Source of the DNA: Holophagaceae bacterium | GTDB lineage: Bacteria > Acidobacteriota > Holophagae > Holophagales > Holophagaceae | Assembly: GCA_021286765.1 (NCBI GenBank) | Contig: JAJTBS010000002.1 | Coordinates: 248,001 to 312,000 of the forward strand | DNA length: 64,000 bases | Direction: 5' to 3' | Shown here: positions 54,501 to 62,602 of the stretch, piece by piece | Numbering within the stretch: the first letter of the stretch is position 1 | Layout of the letters: each line of letters opens with the position of its first letter | Position numbers and translations under genes: made by a program | The notes under the pieces: generated by a model | The model's database searches: none | The model's input: only the letters and a program-made list of their open reading frames with translations | What the model was told of the DNA's origin: nothing

Positions 54501-55793
54501 GCGGTTCCTCAGGCGGGACCAGGCCGCGCCGCGCGCCGCCAGCCGCAGGTTGTCGTGGGTCTCGCTGTAGTGCACCAGCAGGCCCGTGCGCTTGCCCTGA
54601 TGCAGGCAGTGGTCCACGTAGCGGGCCACCTCGACGGGCTGGTGGTTCTGGAACAGCTCTGAGTAGGCCCACTGCATGCCGCCCCGGGTGAGCAGGGCCT
54701 CGGTGGCCTCCCAGCCGCCGCCCAGGCCCTCCAGCAGGAAGACGGTCTCCGGGTAGGCCTGGTGGACCTTGGCGGTGATGTACTGCCAGGCGGGCAGGGG
54801 CACCATGTAGCCCGCGTCGCACCGGAAGCCGTCCACGCCGCGCCCACACCAGACCAGCAGGGCCCGGGCCACCACGTCCCATAGGGCGGGACTGCCGTGG
54901 TCCAACTCCACCAGATCCTCCCAGGTGGTGCCCCAGGCGCCGGGGCTGTGGAAGGTGCCGTCGGGATTGCGCCGGAACCAGTCCGGCTTGCTCTCGAGCA
55001 GCCGCGAGCCCCAGCCCGTGTGGTTCACGAGGATGTCGAGGAGGACTTGGCCGCCCCGCTGGTGGACGGCTTCCGTCAGCTCGCGGAACTGGTCCTCGGC
55101 GGTGGTGCTGCGGTCGAAGTCCACCAGGGCCGGATCGATGGCCGTGAGGTCCAACTGGGCGTAGGGGCTGCCAAAGCGGCCCATGCGGGCGTAGGTGGTG
55201 GGCACGGGGCCCACGGGCAGCAGGTGCAGGATGCGGCTGCCCAGGCGCCCGAAGATGTGGGGCACGGCCGCCGTGAGGTCCCGAAGGCGCCCCGAGGGAG
55301 GGATCACCGCGTAGCCGGCCGCATCCAGGGTCTGGATGGCCCCGGCGAGCGCCGGCACCTGGCGGGCGGCCGCGCCCCCGAACATGCGCGGAAAGGCGCA
55401 GTAGATCGTGTTGGCGGTGCGCAGGCGGTCGGGGTGGATGGAGAGGCTGGCATCCTCGCCTTCGGGCCAGTGCTGGAACCCTTGGGGATCCACGCAGTAG
55501 GCCTTCGCCCGGAAGCAGCCGGCCTCGGTGAGGGGCAGGTCCAGGGTCCAACCGCTCCCGCTTTCTCGCAGGGGGATGTCACGCCAGGAGGAGCCTCCGG
55601 GATCGCGGTCTCCCTCTCCGAGCAGGGCCAGCGTCTCGGCGCGCATCCGGGCGCCGCGGGTCAGGTTCGTGCGGAGGAAGGCGCGCCAGCCATGGGACCC
55701 GGGCGCGGGGTGCGCCAGCCCGAAGGCCACCCGGTCCCCCACGAAGCGGAGCAGCTGGGAGCCCGGGGGCGGGGTCATGGCGGGGAGTGGCAT
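51552..55793 (-). CDS. Bifunctional glycogen debranching enzyme: GH13 domain fused to GH133 amylo-alpha-1,6-glucosidase
   Basis: The protein has 1413 residues from ATG 55793 (a GTG at 55808 is possible). The N-terminal half is GH13: DILVNHTGWG, nucleophile Asp in DGFRCDAGYM (about 325), acid Glu in FLLEGLGGG (about 355), and ETHDNLR. The C-terminal third is GH133: GYPWFLDWGRDTLIACRGLL at about 1040, GGTLPNMLG, and late helical barrel segments such as YPVEIQALWIRLL. This order (transferase then glucosidase) is that of eukaryotic debranching enzyme, and would clear branches left by phosphorylase. It converges with the sheath gene and is 24 bases after ftsZ. Confidence 0.88.
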   Translation of the reverse strand: MPLPAMTPPPGSQLLRFVGDRVAFGLAHPAPGSHGWRAFLRTNLTRGARMRAETLALLGEGDRDPGGSSWRDIPLRESGSGWTLDLPLTEAGCFRAKAYCVDPQGFQHWPEGEDASLSIHPDRLRTANTIYCAFPRMFGGAAARQVPALAGAIQTLDAAGYAVIPPSGRLRDLTAAVPHIFGRLGSRILHLLPVGPVPTTYARMGRFGSPYAQLDLTAIDPALVDFDRSTTAEDQFRELTEAVHQRGGQVLLDILVNHTGWGSRLLESKPDWFRRNPDGTFHSPGAWGTTWEDLVELDHGSPALWDVVARALLVWCGRGVDGFRCDAGYMVPLPAWQYITAKVHQAYPETVFLLEGLGGGWEATEALLTRGGMQWAYSELFQNHQPVEVARYVDHCLHQGKRTGLLVHYSETHDNLRLAARGAAWSRLRNRLCALAGQNGGFGFTAGVEWLATEKVDVHEARDLAWGAEPNLVDELATLNRLLAEHPCFFDGAEIRRLSAEEAPVLALLRRSAEGLDAILVLVNLDPDRPQTCCVGAADWAILGEAGLDLLGQPAPTARLLPAGEREVGLQPGACCCLAAQPTPRGLAGEAYRQARAQAAWGLQALAAVHPAEALGPASWRGLAERVASDPAAFLAALPHLDQDLLRRDLLAALDAALAARAFPQVTVWRIEDVRRVSLVAPRHWLLLQSPAPFDATLQSLETTDLHLRSIPAQGGFIAAIPPSPRRQGTATLTLRRHVTGAEDLQADLLFLPETPAPPRPVRQGLALLTNGRGGMARLHADLGAIASKYDCLLGANLHPSAPSDRHVLAKRLRAWVNADGFITPLDGHNLVSFEAGPRARWVFRASAGDGRQVEICLEAEMPLDHNAVMLRWSRPANAGTDTDLSSDHLVRLTVRLDLEDRSFHGETRLDGATESHFLSHTKAHVAHPGFRFEPAPDRHLEAWVEAGTYHPQPEACRGIPHPIEGSRGLADSGDAWSPGWFDLPLPPGSETRMVVSADAAPPAAPLRVARPVAPDIPERLRQALQAFVARRASGLTIIAGYPWFLDWGRDTLIACRGLLAAGQVEDTALILRTFAALEEGGTLPNMLGADHTADRDTSDAPLWLAVACEEAADHLGPAFFQAEAGGRSILTVLTSLGENLRAGARNGVRMDPASGLLWSPAHCTWMDTRYPMGTPREGYPVEIQALWIRLLRLLDRLCAPSDGEPWATTLARAEGSLGAFWLEDRGWFADVLLAAKDVPAQAALPADHLRPNQLFLVSLGLVDGDRARRCVAACARHLLVPGGLRSLAPLPVTVPLPIPAPWGGTLNDPLQPYQGRYEGDEDTRRKPAYHNGTAWAWQLPMLCEALDLAWEGDVAARATARAWLGSIAPQLDRGCLGQLPEILDGDAPHTPRGCDAQAWSVSEALRVWKLLA

Positions 55794-55832
55794 GGAAGCT
55801 TCAGCCACCGGGTGGTGGCGCGATGGGTCGGA

Positions 55833-57086
55833 CTACTCGATCCCCAGCCGGCCCTGGCCCATGCGGATGATCGCGGGCACGTGCAGGTCGTCGGCGGCAC
55901 CCGGCAGCTCACCGCTGGGGGTGGGGGCCTGGGGCAGCAGGCGGGTGGGCGTGGGGCCCTGCAATTCCCCGGCGGGGACTTCGCCGTAGACGCGGCCGCT
56001 CACCACGTTGGCGGGCACGGGCCCCGACTGGATGGGCGGGACGGTGGTGTAGGACTGGACGGGGGCTTCGGCGCCCAGGTGCAGGCTGTTGCGCCGCTCC
56101 TCCAGGAGCCTCTCTTCCTGGTCGAAGCCGCTGGCGAGCACGGTGACCAGCACGCGGTCCTCCATGCCCTCGCCCTCCACGGTGCAGGCCTTGATGTCGG
56201 GCCGGCCGCTGTAGTGGTCCTGCAGGTAGTTCATGGCGGTCTCGATGGCCGAAGCCTCCATGACCTCCCAGTCCGCGGTGATGGACACCATGACGTTGGA
56301 GGCAGCGCCGGACTGCGCGCGCTCCAGCAGGGGGCAGGCCAGGGCCTTGCGGAGGGCGTCCATGACGGCCTCTTCGCCGCGGCCCGCGCCGGTGCCGATG
56401 AGGGCCTCGCCGCCGTTGCGCAGCACGGCCTCCACGTCGGCAAAGTCGCCGTTGATGATGCCGGGCTTGAGGATGAGGTCCGCGATGCCGCGCACGCCCT
56501 GGATGAGCACGCCGTCCGCCACGCGGAAGGCTTCCTTCATGGTGACGCGGGCGTCACAGACATTCTTCAGCCGCTCATTGCTCACCACGATGACGGTGTC
56601 GGCGGTGTCGCGCAGGTTGGAGAGGCCGGCCAGGGCGAGGTCACCCTTCTTGCGGCCTTCCCAGGCGAAAGGCGTGATGACCACGGCCACGGTGAGGGCG
56701 CCCAGTTCGCGGGCGTAGCTGGCCAGGACCGGCGCCGCGCCAGTGCCGGTGCCGCCGCCCATGCCGGCGGTGATGAAGATCATGTCGGCGCCCTGGAGGG
56801 CCGCCAGCACTTCCTCGCGGCTTTCCTCCGCCGCGACGGCGCCGCGCTCGGCATTGCCGCCCGCGCCCAGGCCCCGGCTGCTCTGGGGGCCGAGGGGCAG
56901 CTTCAGGTGGGCCTTGCTGTGGGCGAGGCTCTGCTGATCGGTGTTCATGGCGATGAACTGCACGCCGGTGACGCCGCTGTCGATCATGCGGTTGATGGCG
57001 TTGCAGCCGGCGCCGCCCACGCCAAGCACCTTGATGTTGGCGCCGGGGAGGCTGTGGGGGCAGGGCAGGAAGGGGGTCTCAGACAT
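55833..57086 (-). CDS. ftsZ: Cell division protein FtsZ
   Basis: FtsZ is the tubulin-like GTPase of the Z-ring. The 417-residue protein has NIKVLGVGGAGCNAINRM, the tubulin signature GGGTGTG, PFAWEGRKKGDLAL, and the T7 catalytic loop NGDFADVEAVL. The C-terminal linker is Pro-rich and short, and the terminal peptide VPAIIRMGQGRLG is a variant of the usual IPAFLRRQ, which binds FtsA and other tethers. Start ATG 57086 is chosen, with GGGAG seven bases upstream. GTG 57122/ATG 57119 would add up to 12 residues and touch the ftsA stop. Confidence 0.96.
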   Translation of the reverse strand: MSETPFLPCPHSLPGANIKVLGVGGAGCNAINRMIDSGVTGVQFIAMNTDQQSLAHSKAHLKLPLGPQSSRGLGAGGNAERGAVAAEESREEVLAALQGADMIFITAGMGGGTGTGAAPVLASYARELGALTVAVVITPFAWEGRKKGDLALAGLSNLRDTADTVIVVSNERLKNVCDARVTMKEAFRVADGVLIQGVRGIADLILKPGIINGDFADVEAVLRNGGEALIGTGAGRGEEAVMDALRKALACPLLERAQSGAASNVMVSITADWEVMEASAIETAMNYLQDHYSGRPDIKACTVEGEGMEDRVLVTVLASGFDQEERLLEERRNSLHLGAEAPVQSYTTVPPIQSGPVPANVVSGRVYGEVPAGELQGPTPTRLLPQAPTPSGELPGAADDLHVPAIIRMGQGRLGIE

Positions 57087-57121
57087 CGGGGCTCCCGGAT
57101 GCGTATCGCTGGGGGTCATCA

Positions 57122-58336
57122 CTAGAACAGCTTCTTGAAGCGGCCGAGGAAACCATCGCCCCGGTCGGTCTTGCTGCGCACTTCGCCCAGGTCGCGCGAC
57201 AGCGCCTTTACGGCGCCCAGGGCGTTCACGAAGAAAGGATTGCCCGTGGCCTGGGGCAGGCCCACCACGCCCTGGATGCGGCCCAGCACCACACGGGGCC
57301 GGCCCAGCAGGGTCTGGGCCAGGATGGGCAGGTGGGTCAGGAGGGCACCGCCGCCCACCAGATGCACGCCGCCGTGGATCTCGTGCATGAGGCCCGTCCG
57401 GCCCATTTCGGCGAGGACATGATTCAGCAGCTCTGCGGCGCGGGCCTGCAGCACCTCGGCGATCTCGCGGCGCGAGACCAGCCGGCCCTCCTCCTCAAGC
57501 TCGATGGATTCCTCGGCGGGGATGTGGCTGGGCAACACGGTGCCGAAGCGCATCTTGACGCGCTCTGAGGCCGCGATGCCGCCCAGGTGCTTGGTGATCT
57601 CCAGGTCGCGGGTGAAATGCGCGCCGCCGATGGGGATGATCGCGGAGTGGAAGAGCGTGCCGTGCAGGAAGATGCCCAAGTGCGTGAGCTGCTCGCCGAT
57701 GTCCACCATGACAGCCCCGTTCTCACGGTCCTCGCGGCTCAGCACGGCCTCCGCGCTGGCCAGGGGCGAATACATCAGCTCCGCGCCATGCAGGCCGGCG
57801 TTCTTCAGGGCCAGCTGGATGTTCATGATCACGGGGCTGGGGGCCACGACGATGCGGACCTCGGCCTCCAGCGTCTCGCCGAACATACCCACGGGATTGC
57901 GGATGTCCCGCTGGCCCTTGATGTGGAAGATCTGCGGGATGCGGTGGAGGACCAGCTCCTCCTTGGCCAGCTTGCAGCTGTTGGTGGCCTGCTCCAGCAC
58001 ACGGTCCCGGTCGCCGGCGGTGATGATCTTGTCGCCGCTGGAGATGGTGATGGAATCACGGAGGTTCTCGCCCTTGAACTGGATGCCGTCCACGGCCACG
58101 CGGATGCCATCGACCTTGGTCTGGCCCGCGGTGTTCATGGCCTCTTCCACCGCCCGCACGATGGCCCGGGTGCTGAGGTCCATGTCCGTGATCTGGCCCT
58201 GGGTCATGCCGCCCTGGGGCGAGGCCTGGCCCGTTCCGGTCACGTTGAGGGTCCCGTCTTCCTCTTGGACGGCGACCACCGCCACCACTTTGCTTGCACC
58301 AAGGTCGAGTCCGAGGAGTACGGCGCGCTGCGGCAT
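57122..58336 (-). CDS. ftsA: Cell division protein FtsA
   Basis: FtsA is the actin-like protein that anchors FtsZ to the membrane. The 404-residue protein has the phosphate-1 motif LLGLDLGASKVV, the 1C SHS2-type domain (about 80-160), VMVDIGEQLTHLGIF, the adenosine motif HLVGGGALL and the C-terminal amphipathic targeting helix GFLGRFKKLF. It is preceded by its own promoter-like sequence and AAGGA ribosome site. ftsQ lies 93 bases upstream, ftsZ directly downstream. Confidence 0.96.
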   Translation of the reverse strand: MPQRAVLLGLDLGASKVVAVVAVQEEDGTLNVTGTGQASPQGGMTQGQITDMDLSTRAIVRAVEEAMNTAGQTKVDGIRVAVDGIQFKGENLRDSITISSGDKIITAGDRDRVLEQATNSCKLAKEELVLHRIPQIFHIKGQRDIRNPVGMFGETLEAEVRIVVAPSPVIMNIQLALKNAGLHGAELMYSPLASAEAVLSREDRENGAVMVDIGEQLTHLGIFLHGTLFHSAIIPIGGAHFTRDLEITKHLGGIAASERVKMRFGTVLPSHIPAEESIELEEEGRLVSRREIAEVLQARAAELLNHVLAEMGRTGLMHEIHGGVHLVGGGALLTHLPILAQTLLGRPRVVLGRIQGVVGLPQATGNPFFVNALGAVKALSRDLGEVRSKTDRGDGFLGRFKKLF

Positions 58337-58360
58337 GAAAGTCCTTTTCCTTGCTCTAGC

Positions 58361-58369
58361 TTTATACCA
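58361..58369 (-). promoter_or_regulatory. Extended -10 promoter of ftsA-ftsZ
   Basis: On the minus strand TGGTATAAA (TGN plus TATAAA) fits an extended -10 element, 25 bases before the ftsA ATG, with AAGGAAAAGGA between them as a ribosome site. The -35 region has only a poor match, as is usual for extended -10 promoters. It would allow ftsAZ transcription independent of murB-ftsQ. Confidence 0.5.
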
Positions 58370-58429
58370 GTTCCGCCCGAGAAATCGAGGATTCGTGGGT
58401 CAGAAAACGCCGATTTCTTCCCGCGCGCT

Positions 58430-59218
58430 TCAGCGCCGCGGCTTTGCCGGGGCCGGTTCGTCTTCGGGTTCGCCCACGGCCACCTCGTCGTCCCAGCGCA
58501 GGTCGATGTACCTCAGCCGGGCGAGATCCGGCCGCTGGGAGAGGCGATCCACGAAAAGGCCCTGGAAATTGGGAACGTTTTTGGTGACATCTTTGCGTGA
58601 AAGGTAGATTGGAGCCAATAACCCCTCAATGTAGGCCACAGGCCCCTTTGGGCTATCTCTCAGTTCCGTGATCCGTTCGTAAAAACCCTGCTGTTTTTCC
58701 CGGAGCATGCGTGCAGCGCTCACCAAATGAGCCAGTCCCTGGTCTGTCTGGCTGGCGGGATCCACCACCACGGGAATGGGGTTTAGGTTGGAAGGGTTGA
58801 CTCGATCGAGCAGCACACCATCATCCGATACCAGGAACACGCCGTTGGTCCGGACCAGCCAGAGCACGGGGCGCCGCTCCTCGATGGCGAGGCTGAGGCG
58901 GTCCGGCGGGTCCTTGCGGATCTGCAGGCCCCGCACCCAGCGCTTGGCTTCGATGCGCGAGCGCAGCTCCTCGGCATCCACCCAGAAGAGGGGCTTGCCC
59001 AGCACCAGCTGCTCCGCCAGCTTCTGGACCTCGATCTGTCGCTCGCCCCGGCAGCCGCTCACGTTCACCTGTTCGATGACCAGCTTCTGGAGGCCCAGGT
59101 ACCGGGTGCCCAGCTCCATGAGGCCCCAGCCCGCCAGGCCGATGATCGCCACGGTGATCCCGGCCCTTGCCCAGGGGAGCCAGGGACGCTTGGGGCGGGT
59201 GCGGGGGAGCATGGACAT
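58430..59218 (-). CDS. ftsQ: Cell division protein FtsQ
   Basis: The 262-residue protein has the FtsQ/DivIB plan: a short basic cytoplasmic tail, a membrane helix (about 18-38), a POTRA domain (VIEQVNVSGCRGERQIEVQKL split by turns, up to LSLAIEERRPV), and the FtsQ domain (NGVFLVSDDGVLLDRV, ...). The last 60 residues end in an acidic/Pro tail. It recruits FtsB and FtsL in the divisome. It overlaps no neighbour but lies nine bases after murB. Confidence 0.9.
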   Translation of the reverse strand: MSMLPRTRPKRPWLPWARAGITVAIIGLAGWGLMELGTRYLGLQKLVIEQVNVSGCRGERQIEVQKLAEQLVLGKPLFWVDAEELRSRIEAKRWVRGLQIRKDPPDRLSLAIEERRPVLWLVRTNGVFLVSDDGVLLDRVNPSNLNPIPVVVDPASQTDQGLAHLVSAARMLREKQQGFYERITELRDSPKGPVAYIEGLLAPIYLSRKDVTKNVPNFQGLFVDRLSQRPDLARLRYIDLRWDDEVAVGEPEDEPAPAKPRR

Positions 59219-59227
59219 GGAGCCAGT

Positions 59228-60115
59228 CTACTCCCGCCAGATCTCCACCTCGGGTTCGAGGTCCACGCCGTGGACCTCGCGGACCCTGGTCCGGACCCGT
59301 TCCATCAATTCAGCAAACTCTGCGGCGGTGGCATGGCCGTGGTTCACGAGGAAGTTGCCGTGCTCCGGGCTCACCTCGGCATCGCCGATGCGCAGGCCCT
59401 TGAGGTGCGCCTGATCGATGAGCCGCCCCGCGCTCTGCCCCGGCGGGTTCTTGAAGATGCAGCCCGCATTGCGCTTGGACAGGGGCTGGCTGGTTCCGCG
59501 CTTCTCGCGGTACTCGGCCACCCGGGCACGGATGGCGGCTGGATCCCCTTCCACCAGGTTCGCCGTGGCCGACAGCACCACATGACCGCTGGTCAGGAAG
59601 CTCCAGCGGTAGTGGAACTCGCCCGCTTCCGGCGCCTTCTCCACCATGTCTCCCGCCGGAGTGAGGAACCGGTACCGGTCCAGCACCTCCACCCACTCGC
59701 GGCCATAGGCTCCGGCGTTCATGCGGATGGCGCCACCCAGGGAACCCGGGATGCCGCTCGCAAACTCCAGTCCCGACAGGCCTGTGGCAGCGGCGGCCTC
59801 GGCCAGGGCGATGTGGCCATGACTGGCGGGGGCGGTGAGGCGGTTTCCCTCCCGATGAGGTGTTTTCGGCAGGGCCAGGCGCAGTACCAGGGCGTCGATA
59901 TCGCCCAGCACCACCAGGTTCGAGCCGCCCCCCAGCACCCGCCAGGGCAGGCCCTCGCGGGCGCAGGCGCGGACGAAGGCCTGCGCTTCCAGCTCGGTGG
60001 TGGGCTCAAAGAGCCAGCGGCAGAGCCCGCCCACGCCCAACGTGGTGAGCTTCGAGAAGGGCAGGTCCCGGCGGTGCGGGATCTGCAGCAGGTCATCAGG
60101 CAGGGGGCGCGTCAT
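59228..60115 (-). CDS. murB: UDP-N-acetylenolpyruvoylglucosamine reductase MurB
   Basis: The 295-residue FAD enzyme reduces enolpyruvyl-UDP-GlcNAc to UDP-MurNAc with NADPH. Motifs are TTLGVGGLCRWL, LGGGSNLVV (FAD), SGIPGSLGGAIRMNAGAYG, and AGCIFKNPPGQSAGRLID. In the last one a Cys occupies the position of the proton-donating Ser or Cys. The terminal HGNFLVNHGHATAAEFAELM holds the C-terminal domain. Start ATG 60115 lies inside the end of ogt (20-base overlap). A longer frame would run further into ogt. Confidence 0.94.
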   Translation of the reverse strand: MTRPLPDDLLQIPHRRDLPFSKLTTLGVGGLCRWLFEPTTELEAQAFVRACAREGLPWRVLGGGSNLVVLGDIDALVLRLALPKTPHREGNRLTAPASHGHIALAEAAAATGLSGLEFASGIPGSLGGAIRMNAGAYGREWVEVLDRYRFLTPAGDMVEKAPEAGEFHYRWSFLTSGHVVLSATANLVEGDPAAIRARVAEYREKRGTSQPLSKRNAGCIFKNPPGQSAGRLIDQAHLKGLRIGDAEVSPEHGNFLVNHGHATAAEFAELMERVRTRVREVHGVDLEPEVEIWRE

Positions 60116-60659
60116 CGAGTCCAGTATGAGGCTGCTCCAGGTCCAGCAGCCGGGCCTTGCGTTCGGGCGTGCCGAAAGCGCTCCAGCCACCGGGACCCCG
60201 GGCCGCGACCACGCGGTGGCAGGGCACCAAGATGAGGATGGGATTGGCCTTCACGGCTTGGCCCACGGCCCGGGCGGTACCGGGACGGCCACAGAGCAGC
60301 GCCACCTCACCGTAGCTGATGGTTCGGCCTGGCCGGGTGCCCCGCAGCACCTCGGCCACCTGCCGCTGAAAGGGCGTCAGCTCCGACAAATCGAGGGGGA
60401 TGCCGCCCAGATCCTGGGGCTGGCCGGCCAGGTGGGCCATCAGCTGGCGCATGGCCTCCATCGCATGGCCCGGCGCCTCCAGGGCCTCTTCCTGGTCGCG
60501 GGTGTGGGTGAAACGCAACTGGCAGATCCCTGCGGCCGTCCAGGCCAGGCGGACGCGGCCCAGGGCGGTGGCGAAGGTGCAGGTGGCGGGCCTGCCCGGG
60601 CTCGATGGGCGCTGGATTGGGGTCATGCCGGTGCCCTCGGGGCTGGATTGAGGATTCAT
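60096..60659 (-). CDS. ogt: Methylated-DNA--protein-cysteine methyltransferase Ogt
   Basis: The 187-residue protein directly repairs O6-alkylguanine. It has the DNA-binding helix-turn-helix (YGEVALLCGRPGTARAVGQAV, the arginine finger near the end) and the acceptor Cys in NPILILVPCHRVV. The N-terminal ribonuclease H-like half is weakly conserved as usual. The start is taken as ATG 60659. An ATG at 60626 or one further up is possible. It is the first gene of the minus-strand unit that continues into murB and the fts genes. Confidence 0.9.
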   Translation of the reverse strand: MNPQSSPEGTGMTPIQRPSSPGRPATCTFATALGRVRLAWTAAGICQLRFTHTRDQEEALEAPGHAMEAMRQLMAHLAGQPQDLGGIPLDLSELTPFQRQVAEVLRGTRPGRTISYGEVALLCGRPGTARAVGQAVKANPILILVPCHRVVAARGPGGWSAFGTPERKARLLDLEQPHTGLDDAPPA

Positions 60660-60769
60660 ACTTGATGCCCTAGTATGGTTTTTCAAGCCCGACCTCCAGT
60701 CCTGGAAGCGATCGTCCACTTTCGCCGGCATTCCGTCTCACGATCCGGTGTTTCTCCCACCCGGATCCC

Positions 60770-62602
60770 ATGCTTAGACTTCTGTTTGTCTGCGCCTTTG
60801 CCTGCTGCCTGCTCCCGGCCGCGGGCCCAGCCCCCGCCGAGGGGCCAGACCTTGCCTACTCAAAGGTGATCCAGTACCAGATCAAGGAGACCCCCTCGGG
60901 TTACCAGCTCAGCTCCGAGATCACGGTCCGGCGCACGGCGCTCACGGAGCGCGCAGCCCGCATCCGCTCCTTCGAGGTGGTGGAGCAGCCCTACACCACG
61001 GTCAGCGGCCTCCGGGGCGAAAGCCGGGGCCGTGAACTCAAGCCGGAGGCCATCACCTTCCACTTCCCCAAGCTTGAGGACACTTTCATCCCGCCCGCCC
61101 GGCTGCACGAACTGGAATTTCCGGCGGACCTGAAGGCCGGAGACACCCTCGAATACGCCTGGAAGGAGTCCTTCAAGGACCTGGCCTTCCTGCCGGTGGC
61201 CCTCATTCCGGCCCTCGACCGCGTGGAGCGGTTCGAGCTCCAGTTGGCGCATCCGGTCAACCTGCGGGTGGACTTCACGCCCTTCTTCCCCCACGGCGAC
61301 CTGCCCTTCAAGGAAGACCGCACCGTACCCGGCCGGACGATCCTGACCTTCCTGAACCTGCCCCGGCCGAAGCGCTTGCCCAGCGATCCCTACCCGGGCA
61401 TGCAGGCGGCGGTGCTGATCCGGGTCTTCAAGGGGGATGCGGCCCTGACTCCCAGCGAGCCGACAGCCTTCGCCACCTGGTACCTGGGTTTGCTGGGCCC
61501 CCAGGCCCAGCCCACCGAGGCGATGAAGGGCCTGCTGGCCGCGGAACTCGCACAGGCGGCGACGACCCGGGAGAAGGTGAGGGTCCTGTTCGACTATGTG
61601 AAAACGGAAATCCGCTACATCGCCGACGAAGGGGCCATGCATGCCTTCATCCCCCACGATCCCGCCTCGGTGCTGGAGAAGAAGTACGGCGACTGCAAAG
61701 ACAAGGCCTGGCTGCTGACCACACTCGCCCGGATCCACGGGCTACCGGTCCACCCCGTGCTGCTTTCCACCGCGGCCGTGCCCAGTTTCCCAGGGCTCAA
61801 TCCCGCGCTGTTCAACCACGTGATCTGCGCCTGGGAAGAGTCGGGGCGCCTGGAATTCATGGATCCCACGGCCACCTACAGCGAGCTGGGCGACCTGCCG
61901 GAGGCGGATGTCCTGGCTGAAGCGCTGCTGCTGGATCCCGTCCGTCCCCGCCGGGTTCGCATTCCCCTCCGTCAGGAGTCAGCCTCCGTGGAGGTGCGCA
62001 TCGAGGGCGACCTGGCCAAGCCCAAGGCTGCCAAAGCGAAGATCACCCTGCGTCACGGCTGGCGCGCCCAGGCCCTCCGGGCCCGGAAGGAGCTGCGGGC
62101 CTTGGATCTGGAAAATGCCCTCTCCAACCGCCTGAACCGCCTCCTGGCAAAGCTGTCGGTGGACCACTTCCGTTTCCTGGAAGCCGACCGCGACAAGGTC
62201 CTGTTTGAGGCCGACGCGGACCTGACGGACTTCTTCATCCGCACGGACCTCCGCGTCTATGCGCCGTCGGCCCCCTTCCGCACGGTCTCGCCGGAGGGGC
62301 TGGAACGGGGACAGGATCCCTACCCCCTGGAGGCGCAGGGCCCAGCCCACTACCTTCTCGACCTCTCCCTGACCGCTGAGGGCCTGCAGCCGAAGCCGGA
62401 GCGGATCCAGCTGGGGCGCGAGGCTGCGGCGAGCCACTCGGCCAGTTGCGCGGCGGAGGCCGGCAGGGTCCACCTGGCATACGTCTTCACACAGCCGTTC
62501 CGGATCGTCCCCTCGGAAGCCAGGGCCGAGTTCCTCGCCTTCTGCGGCCAGTACCTCCAGTCCAACCGGAAACTCTTCGTCCTCCAAAGGAGTGAACCGT
62601 GA
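60770..62602 (+). CDS. Exported transglutaminase-like protease/amidase with DUF3857 domain
   Basis: The 610-residue protein has a signal peptide (about 1-22), an N-terminal DUF3857 beta domain (about 30-220), and a transglutaminase core with catalytic Cys309 (KYGDCKDKAW), His350 (FNHVI) and Asp365 (FMDPTA). The C-terminal part is beta-rich. Such proteins are envelope cysteine enzymes of unknown substrate. The next gene overlaps its TGA by the first two bases of its GTG start, so both are cotranscribed. Confidence 0.88.
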   Translation: MLRLLFVCAFACCLLPAAGPAPAEGPDLAYSKVIQYQIKETPSGYQLSSEITVRRTALTERAARIRSFEVVEQPYTTVSGLRGESRGRELKPEAITFHFPKLEDTFIPPARLHELEFPADLKAGDTLEYAWKESFKDLAFLPVALIPALDRVERFELQLAHPVNLRVDFTPFFPHGDLPFKEDRTVPGRTILTFLNLPRPKRLPSDPYPGMQAAVLIRVFKGDAALTPSEPTAFATWYLGLLGPQAQPTEAMKGLLAAELAQAATTREKVRVLFDYVKTEIRYIADEGAMHAFIPHDPASVLEKKYGDCKDKAWLLTTLARIHGLPVHPVLLSTAAVPSFPGLNPALFNHVICAWEESGRLEFMDPTATYSELGDLPEADVLAEALLLDPVRPRRVRIPLRQESASVEVRIEGDLAKPKAAKAKITLRHGWRAQALRARKELRALDLENALSNRLNRLLAKLSVDHFRFLEADRDKVLFEADADLTDFFIRTDLRVYAPSAPFRTVSPEGLERGQDPYPLEAQGPAHYLLDLSLTAEGLQPKPERIQLGREAAASHSASCAAEAGRVHLAYVFTQPFRIVPSEARAEFLAFCGQYLQSNRKLFVLQRSEP

